In this document: positions 39,860-49,697 of the stretch, piece after piece
Layout: each line of letters begins with the position of its first letter
Numbering within the stretch: position 1 is the stretch's first letter
Assembly (NCBI RefSeq): GCF_965227505.1
Contig: NZ_OZ245757.1
Span: 4,464,001 to 4,528,000, forward strand
Reading direction: 5' to 3'
Source: Pelagibius sp965227505
Lineage (GTDB): Bacteria > Pseudomonadota > Alphaproteobacteria > Kiloniellales > Kiloniellaceae
Length of the DNA: 64,000 nucleotides
Notes under the pieces: generated by a model
The model's database searches: none
Told to the model about the DNA's origin: nothing
The model's input: the letters and a program-made list of their open reading frames with translations, nothing else
Translations under genes and position numbers: made by a program

Positions 39860-40699
39860 ATGTTTCAAAGCGATCTGCTTCAAGACAAGCGCATCCTGAT
39901 CACCGGGGGCGGCACGGGCCTGGGCAAGGCCATGGGCAGGCGCTGCCTGGAACTTGGCGCGAAGATCGTCATCTGCGGACGTCGGGAGGCGGTGCTGGAG
40001 GAAACCCAGGCCGCGTTCGACGAGACGCATCCGGGCCGTACCCTGGCGCTGCCCTGCGATCTGCGCGATGCCGCGGCGGTGGAGGCGATGGTGGAAGCGG
40101 CCTGGGCCGAGGCGCCGCTCGATGCGCTGGTGAACAACGCCGCGGGAAACTTCCTCGCCAAGACCGAGAGCCTGTCGCCGCGTGCGCTGGATGCCGTGCT
40201 CTCCATCGTCCTGCATGGTACGGCCTACGTGACCCTGGCCTGCGGCAAGCGCTGGCTGGAGGCGCAGCACCTCGGCAACGTGCTCTCCATCGTCACCACC
40301 TACGCCTGGACCGGTTCGCCCTACGTCGTGCCCTCGGCCATGGCCAAGGCGGGCGTGCTGGCCATGACCCGTTCCCTGGCGGTGGAGTGGGGGCGCCGGG
40401 GCATCCGCCTGAACGCTATCGCCCCCGGGCCGTTCCCGACCAAGGGCGCCTGGGACCGCCTGGTGCCCAATCCGGAACTGGACGCCGCCTGGAAGAACAA
40501 GATCCCCCTGGGCCGCGTCGGCGAGCACATCGAACTGGCCAACCTCGCAGCCTATCTGCTGGCCGATCAGTCCGGCTACGTTACCGGGGAGGTGGTCACC
40601 ATCGACGGCGGCGAGTGGCTGAAGGGGGCAGGCCAGTTCAGCCTTATGGAGGCGCTCAGCGATGCGGACTGGGAGGCCATGCGGGCCCGCAAGGGCTGA
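39860..40699 (+). CDS. SDR-family 2,4-dienoyl-CoA reductase-like oxidoreductase
   Basis: 279 residues. The Rossmann start ITGGGTGLGKAMGRR and NNAAGNF are followed by YAWTGSPYVVPSAMAKAGV and APGPFPTKGAWDRL, a close match to the mitochondrial DECR1 pattern rather than to general SDRs. The Lys of AMAKAG is kept; the standard Tyr is replaced as in DECR enzymes. It would reduce 2,4-dienoyl-CoA during degradation of unsaturated fatty acids. AAGAAAGG lies upstream. Divergent acyl-CoA synthetase supports the role. Confidence 0.9.
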   Translation: MFQSDLLQDKRILITGGGTGLGKAMGRRCLELGAKIVICGRREAVLEETQAAFDETHPGRTLALPCDLRDAAAVEAMVEAAWAEAPLDALVNNAAGNFLAKTESLSPRALDAVLSIVLHGTAYVTLACGKRWLEAQHLGNVLSIVTTYAWTGSPYVVPSAMAKAGVLAMTRSLAVEWGRRGIRLNAIAPGPFPTKGAWDRLVPNPELDAAWKNKIPLGRVGEHIELANLAAYLLADQSGYVTGEVVTIDGGEWLKGAGQFSLMEALSDADWEAMRARKG

Positions 40700-40717
40700 G
40701 CCGGCCGGGCGCGCCGC

Positions 40718-41323
40718 ATGAGCGGTCTTTTGCCGACTGCTCTGCTCGCCGATCTGCGCCAGCGCTACGGCGAGCCGCAGCGTCACTATCATACCTGGGC
40801 TCACATCGAAGCCTTGCTTTCGCTCTTTGCCGAAGTGCGCGCGCAGCTTTGCGACCCGGCGGCCGTCGAAGCGGCGCTCTACTATCACGACGCCGTCTAC
40901 GATCCGCGGGCAAGCGACAATGAGGCACGGAGCGCCGCGCTGCTGCGCCAGGCCTGCGCCGGGGTCTTGCCACCCCGGAGTCTGGAGGCTGCCGCGCAGT
41001 TGGTGGAGGCGACGGCGGCCCATCGCCTGCCGGAGGGTCTGATTGAGGAGGGTATGACTGGCGGTCGGCTGGAGGATGCAAGGCTGTTTCTCGATATGGA
41101 TCTCTCGATCCTGGCTGCCGGGCAGGCAGAATTCGAGGCCTATGAGGCCGCCATCCGGCGCGAGTACGGCCATGTCGACGCAGCGGTCTTCGGCGCCGGT
41201 CGCCGCCGGATCTTGGAGGGCTTCCTGGCCCGTGAGAGGCTCTATTTCTCGGACCACTTCGCGGCCCGCTTCGAGGCCCCGGCGCGGGCAAATCTGGCCC
41301 GTAGCCTGGCGCTTCTCGCCTGA
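40718..41323 (+). CDS. HD-superfamily metal-dependent phosphohydrolase (COG4339 type)
   Basis: 201 residues. Metal-binding histidines are in RHYHTWAHIEALL at about residues 22-34 and in the YYHDAVYD HD motif at about 55-62; LFLDMDLSILA follows. Such proteins are predicted hydrolases of unknown substrate. The gene begins 18 bases after the dienoyl-CoA reductase stop and is probably co-transcribed. Confidence 0.85.
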   Translation: MSGLLPTALLADLRQRYGEPQRHYHTWAHIEALLSLFAEVRAQLCDPAAVEAALYYHDAVYDPRASDNEARSAALLRQACAGVLPPRSLEAAAQLVEATAAHRLPEGLIEEGMTGGRLEDARLFLDMDLSILAAGQAEFEAYEAAIRREYGHVDAAVFGAGRRRILEGFLARERLYFSDHFAARFEAPARANLARSLALLA

Positions 41324-41407
41324 GGGCGGTCCGGCCCCAATCCTGAAGATTTGTTTACCACTGGGACGGCATCATGGGGCGGCTAGGCCACCACAGAGAA
41401 GGGGTCC

Positions 41408-42376
41408 ATGTCCTCGGCCGTCATACAGAGACCGGCTTCGTCGGCGCTGCGGCGCCGGCTCGCGCTTCTGGCAAAGCTGGCGGTTTCGCTGGCGCTGCTG
41501 GCGCTGGTCGCCGGCAGCATCGATGTGAAGACCGTCGGCGGTCTGGTCCTGGGGCTCTCTCCGGCCGGCGCCGCGGCGGCGGTGGCGAGCCTTGCCGCCA
41601 TTGCCGTGGTCTCGGCGCTGCGCTGGCAACTCGTGATCGGCGCGATCGGACCCCGCCAGCCTTTCGCGCGCATTCTCGGCCTGATGTTCGTCGGCAGCTT
41701 CTTCACCCAGATGCTGCCCACCTCGGTCGGCGGCGATGCAGTGCGCATCTGGCAGCTCAGCCGCTACGGCGTACCGGCCCAACGCGCCTTTATCGGCGTG
41801 ATGCTGGAGCGCATCACCGGGCTCATCGCCCTTGTCCTGATGGTGGCCGGCGGCGTGGTGTGGCTTGGGGAAGCGCTCTCGCCGCCGGCTCTGGGCTATG
41901 TCCTGCTGGCCTGCCTGCCGATTCTCCTTGTGGGCCTCGCGGTCCTCTGTCTTCTGGACCGGCTGCCGCCCGGGCTGCAGGGATTGCCTTTGGTGGGACC
42001 GGGCCTGCGTCTGCTGGCAACCATGGCGGCCGATGCGCGACGGGTGCTCCTGGCGCCGCGCCTCTCCCTTGTCCTGCTGGCGCTGTCTGCCGTGGCGCAG
42101 TTCTGTTCCATTCTCACCTTCTACGCCCTCGCCGGCGGGCTCGGGCTGCCGCTTTCGCTGGCGGCGGCCACGGCGGTGGTCCCGGGGATCATCCTGATTA
42201 CTTTCCTGCCGATCTCCTTCGCCGGCTGGGGCGTGCGCGAGGGCGCCAGCATCGCCATGCTGGCCGCGGTCGGGCTTGGCGCCGACCAGGCGGTGGCCCT
42301 CTCGGTGCTCTTCGGCCTGGCGTCGATCCTGGCGGGGCTGCCGGGCCTGCCTCTTTGGTTGGCCCACGCGCGCTAG
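41408..42376 (+). CDS. Lysylphosphatidylglycerol synthase transmembrane (UPF0104) family protein
   Basis: 322 residues with about eight membrane helices. The family signature is visible: LMFVGSFFTQMLPTSVGGDA, then VMLERITGLIALVLM and FLPISFAGWGVREGASIAML. It corresponds to the membrane half of MprF-like flippases without the lysyl-transferase domain, so it may move a lipid across the inner membrane. The neighbouring methyltransferase gene is convergent and gives no further clue. Confidence 0.88.
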   Translation: MSSAVIQRPASSALRRRLALLAKLAVSLALLALVAGSIDVKTVGGLVLGLSPAGAAAAVASLAAIAVVSALRWQLVIGAIGPRQPFARILGLMFVGSFFTQMLPTSVGGDAVRIWQLSRYGVPAQRAFIGVMLERITGLIALVLMVAGGVVWLGEALSPPALGYVLLACLPILLVGLAVLCLLDRLPPGLQGLPLVGPGLRLLATMAADARRVLLAPRLSLVLLALSAVAQFCSILTFYALAGGLGLPLSLAAATAVVPGIILITFLPISFAGWGVREGASIAMLAAVGLGADQAVALSVLFGLASILAGLPGLPLWLAHAR

Positions 42377-42500
42377 AGCGTGCTGGCGCCAGGGCCGGCC
42401 CTGAAGCGGTTTCACTGCATTGTGGGATTGGTCCGGGCAAGCCCGTCAAACCCGGGCCTGCTTCAAGCAGGAAAGGCCGCGGAGAGGGCGGGCGGTGCGG

Positions 42501-43412
42501 TTACGCCCCGTCCTCCACCGGGCGCGAGCCGGAATAGGCGATGGTGGTGCCGGGCAACCAGATGTTGATCGTCTCGAAAGCCCTGGGGCTGGGCAGAGCG
42601 AGCTTCCGGCAGACCTCAGCCAAGGGGAAGGCGTGGGGGTAGGGCAGGCGGGTGAGCTGCGTGAGGCCGCAGTTCTGCATCAGCCGATGCAGACTGTCGG
42701 CATCGTAGAACACCACATGTTCGGGATACTTGAACAACGGCCAGCGGCGGCCCATCAGCTTGCGCCAGGCCCCGCCCATGTCCGGGGCTGCCAGAATGCA
42801 GTGCCCACCCGGTTTCAGGTGCCGGAAGATCTGCTTCACAAAGGCCACGGGCTCGTAAACATGCTCGATGACGTGGCAGGCGACGATGCAGTCAAACCGG
42901 CGGTCTTCGGGAACTGCGTCGAGACCCCCGGAGTATACGCGGTCAGCGACCTCTGCCGCCCGGGCCGCAGCAGTCGGAGAGTACTCACTGCCCTCCCGCG
43001 TGCTGAAGTAGGGCGCCGCTTCCTCCAGAAGAAAGCCGTAACCGCAGCCAACCTCCAACAGCGAACCGCCTGTCAGCTGGCGCCGCGCCATCTCTCGCAA
43101 GAGCCTGCGAAAGGTCAGGCGTAGACTGACCGCCTGGTCATCGTAACGCTCGTAGCCGGCGCCGCCGCCGTCAAAGTAGGTGTTGCTGCGATACACCTCG
43201 GCCATCGCCGCTTCCGGCAGCCGCGGCGACAGATACCAGAGGCGGCAGGCGCCGCAGCGCACGACCGCGAAGCCGTCGGCGGCATAAGGCGTCGCCTCCT
43301 GCGCATCGCCAGCGCAAAGAGGGCAGCCACAGACCTCTCGCATCGCTTGCTGGCCCGCGTCCGGTGCGGGGATGAGGGTCTCGGTCAAGGCCACGATCGC
43401 AGGCTCCTTCAC
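42501..43412 (-). CDS. Class I SAM-dependent methyltransferase with N-terminal zinc-ribbon
   Basis: 303 residues. A zinc-ribbon pair CGCPLC and RCGAC (about 28-58) precedes the methyltransferase domain, whose SAM motif LLEVGCGYGFLLEEA lies at about 118-132; CHVIEHVYEPVAFVKQIFRH and the final SxxxxxR region are typical of Methyltransf_23. Proteins of this layout often act on sugars or lipids in envelope assembly. The start is a GTG; an ATG at 43346 would remove part of the N-terminus. Confidence 0.85.
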   Translation of the reverse strand: MKEPAIVALTETLIPAPDAGQQAMREVCGCPLCAGDAQEATPYAADGFAVVRCGACRLWYLSPRLPEAAMAEVYRSNTYFDGGGAGYERYDDQAVSLRLTFRRLLREMARRQLTGGSLLEVGCGYGFLLEEAAPYFSTREGSEYSPTAAARAAEVADRVYSGGLDAVPEDRRFDCIVACHVIEHVYEPVAFVKQIFRHLKPGGHCILAAPDMGGAWRKLMGRRWPLFKYPEHVVFYDADSLHRLMQNCGLTQLTRLPYPHAFPLAEVCRKLALPSPRAFETINIWLPGTTIAYSGSRPVEDGA

Positions 43413-43607
43413 TGTGCTGCGACCAGCCTAGCCGCCGCTCCATTGACAATTGGTTTCACGGAGCGGTCCCCCAATCGGAGCCATCGTCTCAAAACGCGCC
43501 TAAAAGCCTATAAATTCATTCTTAAGTTTTTGTTTAGCTTCACATTGCCGGTCCCTCGGCGGCTCTGTAAAGTCAGGGCCTTTCATGCTGTGAGCAAGTT
43601 GTAAGGC
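43413..43607. promoter_or_regulatory. AT-rich promoter region for divergent genes
   Basis: A TTGACA hexamer stands at 43443-43448, and 43500-43545 is the most AT-rich part (CCTATAAATTCATTC, AAGTTTTTGTTTAGC). Spacing to a -10 is not convincing. The region separates the methyltransferase and oxidoreductase genes. Confidence 0.35.
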
Positions 43608-45686
43608 ATGCCTCTCGACGCTTCGAACGCACCGGAAATCCTTCACTCCGCCTGCCCGCACGACTGTCCCAGTGTCTGCGCCCTGGAGGTGGAGAGGCTG
43701 TCGGAGACCAAGATCGGCAAGGTGCGCGGGGCCCGCGGCAACGACTACACCGCCGGCGTCGTCTGCGCCAAGGTGGCGCGCTATGCCGAACGGGTGCACC
43801 ATCCGGACCGGCTGACCTACCCGCTGCGCCGGGTCGGGGCCAAGGGGGAGGGGATTTCGGCCTTCAAGCCGATCTCCTGGGAAGCGGCCCTGGACGCCGT
43901 GGCCGAAGGCCTGTTGAAGGCCGAGCAGCGCCACGGCAGCGAGGCCGTCTGGCCCTACTTCTATGCCGGCACCATGGGTCTCGTACAGCGCGACGGCATC
44001 GAGCGGCTGCGTCATGCCAGGCGCTACTCAGGCCAGCACTCGACCATCTGCACGACATTGGTGGCCACCGGCTGGAAGGCCGCCTGCGGAGTGAGACGCG
44101 GGGTGGACGCGCGGGAGATGGCCGAGTCCGATCTGATCGTCGTCTGGGGCGGCAACCCGGTGAGCACCCAGGTGAACGTGATGACCCACATCGCCCGGGC
44201 CCGCAAGGCGCGGGGGGCGAAGCTGGTGGTCGTCGACCCCTACCGCACAGGCACGGCAGAGCAGGCGGACCTGCATCTGGCGCTGAAGCCGGGGACCGAC
44301 GGGGCGCTGGCCGCAGCGGTGATTTCCGTGCTGCTGGCCGAAGGCTACGCAGACCGGGCCTACATGGACGCCTACAGCGACTGGGACGCGGAACTCGAGG
44401 CCCACTTTGCCGCCTGCACGCCGCACTGGGCGGCGGAGATCACCGGCCTGTCGGCGCAGGAGATCCGCGACTTCGCCCGTCTCTACGGCGCCACGAAGCG
44501 CAGCTACATCCGCGTCGGCTACGGGTTCTCGCGCGCGCGCAACGGCGCCGGCAACGTTCATGCCGTCACCTGCCTGCCGACGGTGACCGGGGCCTGGCAG
44601 CACCGGGGCGGCGGAGCCATGCAGGGCCAGTCCGGCGTCTACGGCCTCGACGAGACCCTGATCCAGGGCCTGGACGTCCGCGACAAGGGCATCCGGATGC
44701 TGGATCAGTCCCGCATCGGGCCGATCCTGGCCGGTGACCGCCGCGATCTCGGCGACGGCCCGCCGGTGACCGCGCTGTTCATCCAGAACACCAATCCGGT
44801 GGTGGTCTGCCCGGAAAGCGGCAAGGTCGCGCAAGGCTTTGCCCGCGACGATCTCTTCACCTGCGTGCACGAGCAGTTCATGACCGAAACCGCGGCCATG
44901 GCCGACATCGTGTTGCCGGCCACCACCTTTCTGGAGCACGACGACGTCTATGTCGCCGGCGGCCACACCTACCTGCAGGTCACCAAGGCGGTGATCGAGC
45001 CGCTGGCCGCCTGCCGCAGCAATCATGAGGTCATCTGCGCCCTGGCCGGGCGGCTGGGGGCGGAGCACCGCGGTTTCACGCTCAGCGCCTGGGACCTCAT
45101 CGACGAGACGTTGAAGGCCTCGGGCCTGCCTGATGCCGAAACCATACACGCAGCCCACTGGCATGATTGCGCCATGTCGTACGAGGATATGCACTTTCTG
45201 AACGGCTTCGGCCACGACGACGGGCGCTTCCATTTCAAGGCCGATTGGGCGGCCTATGGTCCGGACTTCGCCGCCATGCCGCCCCTGCCCGGGCACAGCG
45301 AGAGCTACGACCGGGCAACGGCGCAACACCCCTTCCGTCTGGTCGCCGCGCCGGCGCGGTCTTTCCTGAACACCAGCTTCACCGAGACGCCGGGCTCGCA
45401 AAAACGTGAAGACAGGCCGACCATTCTGGTCCATCCCACCGCGGCAAAGGCCCTGGGTGTGGAGAACGGCGGTCGCCTGCGCATCGGCAACGACCTGGGA
45501 TCCCTGGTGATCGCCGTGGAGGTCTTTGACGGCCTGCAGCCCGATGTGGTCGTGGTGGAGAGTATCTGGCCGAACAGCGCCTTCGAGGAGGGAAGGGGGA
45601 TCAACCTGCTGATCTCCGCCGATCCCGGTCCGCCGGCGGGGGGCGCCGTGTTCCACGATACGGCGGTCTGGCTGAAACCGGCCTAG
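43608..45686 (+). CDS. Molybdopterin-dependent oxidoreductase (DMSO-reductase family)
   Basis: 692 residues. The N-terminal cluster site CPHDCPSVC plus Cys in GVVCAKVARYAERVHHPDRL binds one 4Fe-4S centre; molybdopterin-binding regions follow (YFYAGTMGLVQRDGIERL, WGGNPVSTQVNVM, VVDPYRTGTAEQADLHLALK, GSVE-type end motif). No Tat signal is present, so it is a cytosolic enzyme. Substrate and electron partner are unknown; no adjacent Fe-S subunit is seen. Confidence 0.92.
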   Translation: MPLDASNAPEILHSACPHDCPSVCALEVERLSETKIGKVRGARGNDYTAGVVCAKVARYAERVHHPDRLTYPLRRVGAKGEGISAFKPISWEAALDAVAEGLLKAEQRHGSEAVWPYFYAGTMGLVQRDGIERLRHARRYSGQHSTICTTLVATGWKAACGVRRGVDAREMAESDLIVVWGGNPVSTQVNVMTHIARARKARGAKLVVVDPYRTGTAEQADLHLALKPGTDGALAAAVISVLLAEGYADRAYMDAYSDWDAELEAHFAACTPHWAAEITGLSAQEIRDFARLYGATKRSYIRVGYGFSRARNGAGNVHAVTCLPTVTGAWQHRGGGAMQGQSGVYGLDETLIQGLDVRDKGIRMLDQSRIGPILAGDRRDLGDGPPVTALFIQNTNPVVVCPESGKVAQGFARDDLFTCVHEQFMTETAAMADIVLPATTFLEHDDVYVAGGHTYLQVTKAVIEPLAACRSNHEVICALAGRLGAEHRGFTLSAWDLIDETLKASGLPDAETIHAAHWHDCAMSYEDMHFLNGFGHDDGRFHFKADWAAYGPDFAAMPPLPGHSESYDRATAQHPFRLVAAPARSFLNTSFTETPGSQKREDRPTILVHPTAAKALGVENGGRLRIGNDLGSLVIAVEVFDGLQPDVVVVESIWPNSAFEEGRGINLLISADPGPPAGGAVFHDTAVWLKPA

Positions 45687-45840
45687 ACGCAGGACTTTGG
45701 AAGCGGGCATTGAATTGCCCGCCCAGGCGGGACAGGATATTGCCCGGATTGGCAAAATCTCCGCGCGACACTAGGTAACAAGGGCGTGCTTGGCCGCCTC
45801 AAGGCCCCAGCACCGCCGGTTCGGAAAGCGCTGAGGAAGA

Positions 45841-46542
45841 ATGGCAAAGGACCCAAAACTGCCGAAGGTATCGACTGGGTCGGAGGTCGATGCCTTTCTG
45901 CGCAAGGTTTCGGCCACCCCGCCGCCCAGCTCTGAGGCGCGCGGGCGGCTGATCTTTGCCATGGACGCCACCGCGAGCCGGGAGCCGACCTGGGATCAGG
46001 CCTCGCATCTTCAGGCCGAGATGTTCAAGGAGACCGAGACCCTTGGCGGCCTCGAGGTGCAGTTGATCTATTACCGCGGGTTTGGCGAGTGCAAAGCCAG
46101 CCCCTGGGTTGGCCGCTCCTCGGAGCTGCTGCGCTTCATGACCAGCGTGTTCTGCCTGGCCGGGCGCACCCAGATCGGCAAGGTTCTGCAGCGGGCGGTC
46201 AAGGAGACCAAGACCAGAAAGGTCTCGGCCCTGGTCTTCGTCGGCGACGCCATGGAGGAGGACATCGACCACCTTGGTCACCTGGCCGGCGAACTGGGTC
46301 TGCTGGGTGTGCCCTGCTTCATGTTCCACGAAGGCAGTGATCCGGTCTCCCGCAAGGCTTTTCAGCAGATTGCCCGCCTCAGCGGCGGCGCCTTTTGCAC
46401 CTTCGATGCGCGCAGCGCACAGCAGCTTCGGGATCTGCTCTCCGCCGTGGCGGTTTTCGCCGCCGGCGGCCGCCGCGCCCTGGCCGACTACAGCCGCAAG
46501 GCCGGTGGCCTGGTTCCGCAGCTGACCCATCAGATCAAGTAG
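45841..46542 (+). CDS. VWA-domain protein
   Basis: 233 residues. A von Willebrand A fold is indicated by RLIFAMDATASREPTWDQ, the long amphipathic helices, ALVFVGDAMEED and CFMFHEGSDP. The metal-site motif is DATAS rather than the usual DxSxS. It is cytosolic, with an extended N-terminus. It stops 12 bases before the membrane J-domain gene and is surely co-transcribed with it, so the two products probably act together, perhaps in a protein-assembly task. AGGA lies close to the ATG. Confidence 0.85.
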   Translation: MAKDPKLPKVSTGSEVDAFLRKVSATPPPSSEARGRLIFAMDATASREPTWDQASHLQAEMFKETETLGGLEVQLIYYRGFGECKASPWVGRSSELLRFMTSVFCLAGRTQIGKVLQRAVKETKTRKVSALVFVGDAMEEDIDHLGHLAGELGLLGVPCFMFHEGSDPVSRKAFQQIARLSGGAFCTFDARSAQQLRDLLSAVAVFAAGGRRALADYSRKAGGLVPQLTHQIK

Positions 46543-46554
46543 CGGTTTTCGTTC

Positions 46555-47277
46555 ATGCCGTATTTTCTCCTGGGGATCGCTCTTCTGGTCGGCGCACTCT
46601 TCTTCGCGCGCTGGTTCGTCGACGCCGACCCGAGACGCGTTGCCACGGTTGCGAAGATCGCCGGCGCGGTCTTCCTGGGCGGTCTGGCGCTGTTGCTGGT
46701 GATCAGCGGGCGTATCTCCCTGCTGATGATGCTGCTCGTAGCCCTGGTCTTCATGCGCCGGGTGCTGAAGGCGGCGCGCCAGCAGGCGCAGGCGATGCAC
46801 GGGCCCAGCCCGGGGCAGGCCTCGGAGGTGCGCACACGCTTCCTGCATATGGCCCTGGATCACGATACCGGACGGATGGACGGCGAGATCCTGGACGGCC
46901 GCTTCATGGGCATGTGGCTCTCCCAGCTCTCCCTGGCGGATCTCCTCACGCTGCTGGAGGACTATCGCGCAGAGGACGAGGAGTCCGCGTCTGTGTTGGA
47001 GGCCTTTATCGACCGCAATCACCAGGAGGATTGGCGCGGCCAGGAGAGCGCCGGTGGAACCGCAGGCGGAGAGGGGGAGCGGGCCGGGACAGCCGCCAAC
47101 GGGCCGATGAGCCGGGAGGAGGCCCTGGAGATCCTGGGCTTGGAGGAGGGCGCCAGCGCGGTGCAGATCCGCGAGGCGCACCGCCGGCTGATGCAGAAAA
47201 TCCACCCGGATCATGGCGGATCCAACTATCTTGCAGCCAAGCTGAATGAAGCCAAGGATTTGTTGCTAAGCACATGA
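46555..47277 (+). CDS. Membrane-anchored J-domain protein
   Basis: 240 residues. Two N-terminal membrane segments (FLLGIALLVGALFFARWFV; GAVFLGGLALLLVISGRISL and following) precede a cytosolic part. The last 65 residues are a J-domain: EEALEILGLEEGASAVQIRE and HRRLMQKIHPDHGG with the essential HPD. This is the alphaproteobacterial Tim14-like form, which recruits DnaK to the membrane. It forms an operon with the VWA gene 12 bases upstream. Confidence 0.9.
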   Translation: MPYFLLGIALLVGALFFARWFVDADPRRVATVAKIAGAVFLGGLALLLVISGRISLLMMLLVALVFMRRVLKAARQQAQAMHGPSPGQASEVRTRFLHMALDHDTGRMDGEILDGRFMGMWLSQLSLADLLTLLEDYRAEDEESASVLEAFIDRNHQEDWRGQESAGGTAGGEGERAGTAANGPMSREEALEILGLEEGASAVQIREAHRRLMQKIHPDHGGSNYLAAKLNEAKDLLLST

Positions 47278-47398
47278 GCCGCCGGGATGCCGGCCACCGG
47301 TCCGCCTCTCGGGGCCAATTGTGTCACTTGTCGCCTGCTAGTCCCTGTGGCAATACAGCCGCGCCTTCACGACACCGACACGCGAGGTTTTCGTCCCG

Positions 47399-48280
47399 AT
47401 GCAAGGTTCCATTCGCAAGGCGGTTCTTCCCGTCGGCGGTCTCGGCACGCGCTTCCTGCCTGCCACCAAGGCTATCCCCAAAGAGATGTTGCCGGTCGTC
47501 GACAAGCCGCTGATCCAGTACGGCGTCGAGGAAGCGCGCGCGGCGGGAATCGAGGAGATCATCTTCGTCACCAGCCGCGGCAAGGCGGCCATCGAAGACC
47601 ATTTCGACCACCACTGGGAACTGATGGCCACCCTGGAGGCGCGCGGCAAGACGGCGGAACTGGAGCTTGCCCGCTCGATGATGGCGACGGCAGGCAAGAT
47701 CAGTTATACGCGCCAGCCCGAGGCCCTGGGCCTGGGGCATGCTGTCTGGTGCGCCCGCAAGCTGGTGGGGCGGGAGCCCTTTGCCGTCATTCTGCCGGAC
47801 GACCTTGTGCTGGGACAGCCCGGTTGCCTCAGCCAGCTGGTTGAGGCCTACGAAAAAGTCGGCGGCAATCTGGTCGCCGTGGAAGATGTGCCGCGGGAAC
47901 ACACCAACCGCTACGGTATCCTGGACGTCGTCTCCGACGACGGCCGCCTTGCCGAGGCCAAAGGCCTTGTGGAAAAGCCGCGCCCCGACGTGGCGCCTTC
48001 GACCCTCTCCATCATCGGGCGCTACATCCTGCAGCCCGAGGTGTTCGACGAGCTCGACCGCCAGGAACGCGGGGCCGGCAACGAGATCCAGCTGACCGAT
48101 GCCATGGCGCGGACCATCGGGCGCCAGCCCTTCCACGGACTGCGCTTTGAGGGCCGGCGCTTCGACTGCGGCAACAAAGCGGGCTTCCTGGAAGCCAATT
48201 TCGCCTATGCTCTGGAGCGCGAGGACCTCGCCCCGGCGGCGCGGGAAATTCTCAGCCGCTACAGCGCCAAGGTATCCTGA
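47399..48280 (+). CDS. galU: UTP--glucose-1-phosphate uridylyltransferase GalU
   Basis: 293 residues. GalU makes UDP-glucose. The nucleotidyltransferase motif VGGLGTRFLPATKAIPKEML and VVDKPLIQYGVEEA are complete, as are AFVLPDDL-type VILPDDLVLG and FEGRRFDCGNKAGFLEANF. It is followed on the same strand by ugd and a phosphohexomutase gene, giving a complete glucose-1-phosphate to UDP-glucuronate route for surface polysaccharide or lipid. Confidence 0.96.
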   Translation: MQGSIRKAVLPVGGLGTRFLPATKAIPKEMLPVVDKPLIQYGVEEARAAGIEEIIFVTSRGKAAIEDHFDHHWELMATLEARGKTAELELARSMMATAGKISYTRQPEALGLGHAVWCARKLVGREPFAVILPDDLVLGQPGCLSQLVEAYEKVGGNLVAVEDVPREHTNRYGILDVVSDDGRLAEAKGLVEKPRPDVAPSTLSIIGRYILQPEVFDELDRQERGAGNEIQLTDAMARTIGRQPFHGLRFEGRRFDCGNKAGFLEANFAYALEREDLAPAAREILSRYSAKVS

Positions 48281-48355
48281 CCCCCTCAGGTCTGCTGACT
48301 GATCCGCGGCGGCCGGCGGCTCTGCCGGCCTGCCGGTCCCAATGGAGGACGCAAG

Positions 48356-49684
48356 ATGCGTATTGCAATGGTCGGAACCGGCTATGTCGGCCTGGTTTCC
48401 GGCGCCTGTTTCTCGGAGTTCGGCACCGACGTCGTTTGCGTCGACAACGACGCGGACAAGATCGCCCGGCTCGAGAAGGGAGAAATCCCGATCTTCGAAC
48501 CGGGCCTGGACGTGCTGGTGGCGAACAACCGCTCTGCGGGACGGCTCAGCTTCACCACCGATCTCGCCGCCGCGGTCAGCGAAGCCGATGCGGTCTTCAT
48601 CGCGGTCGGCACGCCCACGGGGCGGACGGGCGGCGAGGCCGACCTGACCTATGTCTACGAAGCCGCCCGCGAACTGGCCCCGCACCTGAGGGGCTATACG
48701 GTGGTGGTCGACAAGTCGACGGTCCCGGTCGGCACCGGACGGCAGGTGCAGAAGGTCATCGCCGAGGCCAACCCGAAGGCCGATTTCGACGTCGCCTCCA
48801 ATCCGGAGTTTCTGCGCGAGGGCGCGGCGATCAACGACTTCATGCGGCCCGACCGGGTGATCATCGGCGCCGAAAGCGACCGCGCGCGGGAGGTCATGCG
48901 CGCGCTCTACCGCCCGCTCTACCTGATCGAAACGCCGATCCTTTTCACCACCCTGGAAACCGCCGAGCTGACCAAGTATGCCGGAAACGCCTTTCTGGCC
49001 ACCAAGATCACCTTCATCAACGAGATCGCCGATCTTTGCGAGAAGGTCGGGGCCAATGTACACGATGTCGCGCGCGGCATCGGCCTGGACGGGCGCATCG
49101 GGCGCAAGTTCCTGCACCCCGGCCCCGGCTACGGCGGCTCCTGCTTTCCGAAGGACACTGTCGCTCTGGTCCACACCGCGCAGAAGGCCGGTTCGCCGGT
49201 CCGCATCGTCGAGACCGTGGCCGACATCAACGATCGCCGGAAAAAGGCCATGGCCGGGCGCGTGATCGATGCCTGCGGCGGCTCGGTGGAGGGCAAGACC
49301 ATTGCGGTTCTGGGACTGACCTTCAAACCCAACACCGATGACATGCGCGAAGCGCCCAGCCTGGAGATCGTTCCGACCCTTCAGGACGCCGGCGCCACGG
49401 TCAGGGCCTTCGATCCGGAAGGCATGGAACAGGCCAGCCCCCTTCTGCCGGACGTGCAATGGTGCCAGAATGCCTACGAAGCGATGAGCGGCGCCGATGC
49501 CATGGTCATTGTCACGGAATGGAACGAGTTCCGCGCGCTGGACCTGGAACGCGTGAAGGCAGCGATGAAGTCGCCCATCATGATCGATCTGCGCAACATC
49601 TATAAGCCCGCCGACATGGTCGCCGCGGGCTTCCACTACACCTCCGTTGGCCGGCCGATGAGCGCGCTCGGGCTGGAGGGATGA
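48356..49684 (+). CDS. ugd: UDP-glucose 6-dehydrogenase
   Basis: 442 residues. NAD-binding GTGYVGLVSGACFSEFG at the N-terminus, FLREGAAINDFMRPDRVIIG, the catalytic cysteine in GYGGSCFPKD and LTFKPNTDDMREAPS near the C-terminal domain show a UDP-glucose/GDP-mannose dehydrogenase; pairing with galU indicates UDP-glucose. GGAGG lies 7 bases before the ATG. It oxidises UDP-glucose twice to UDP-glucuronate. Confidence 0.95.
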   Translation: MRIAMVGTGYVGLVSGACFSEFGTDVVCVDNDADKIARLEKGEIPIFEPGLDVLVANNRSAGRLSFTTDLAAAVSEADAVFIAVGTPTGRTGGEADLTYVYEAARELAPHLRGYTVVVDKSTVPVGTGRQVQKVIAEANPKADFDVASNPEFLREGAAINDFMRPDRVIIGAESDRAREVMRALYRPLYLIETPILFTTLETAELTKYAGNAFLATKITFINEIADLCEKVGANVHDVARGIGLDGRIGRKFLHPGPGYGGSCFPKDTVALVHTAQKAGSPVRIVETVADINDRRKKAMAGRVIDACGGSVEGKTIAVLGLTFKPNTDDMREAPSLEIVPTLQDAGATVRAFDPEGMEQASPLLPDVQWCQNAYEAMSGADAMVIVTEWNEFRALDLERVKAAMKSPIMIDLRNIYKPADMVAAGFHYTSVGRPMSALGLEG

Positions 49685-49697
49685 AGGATCTGGACGG

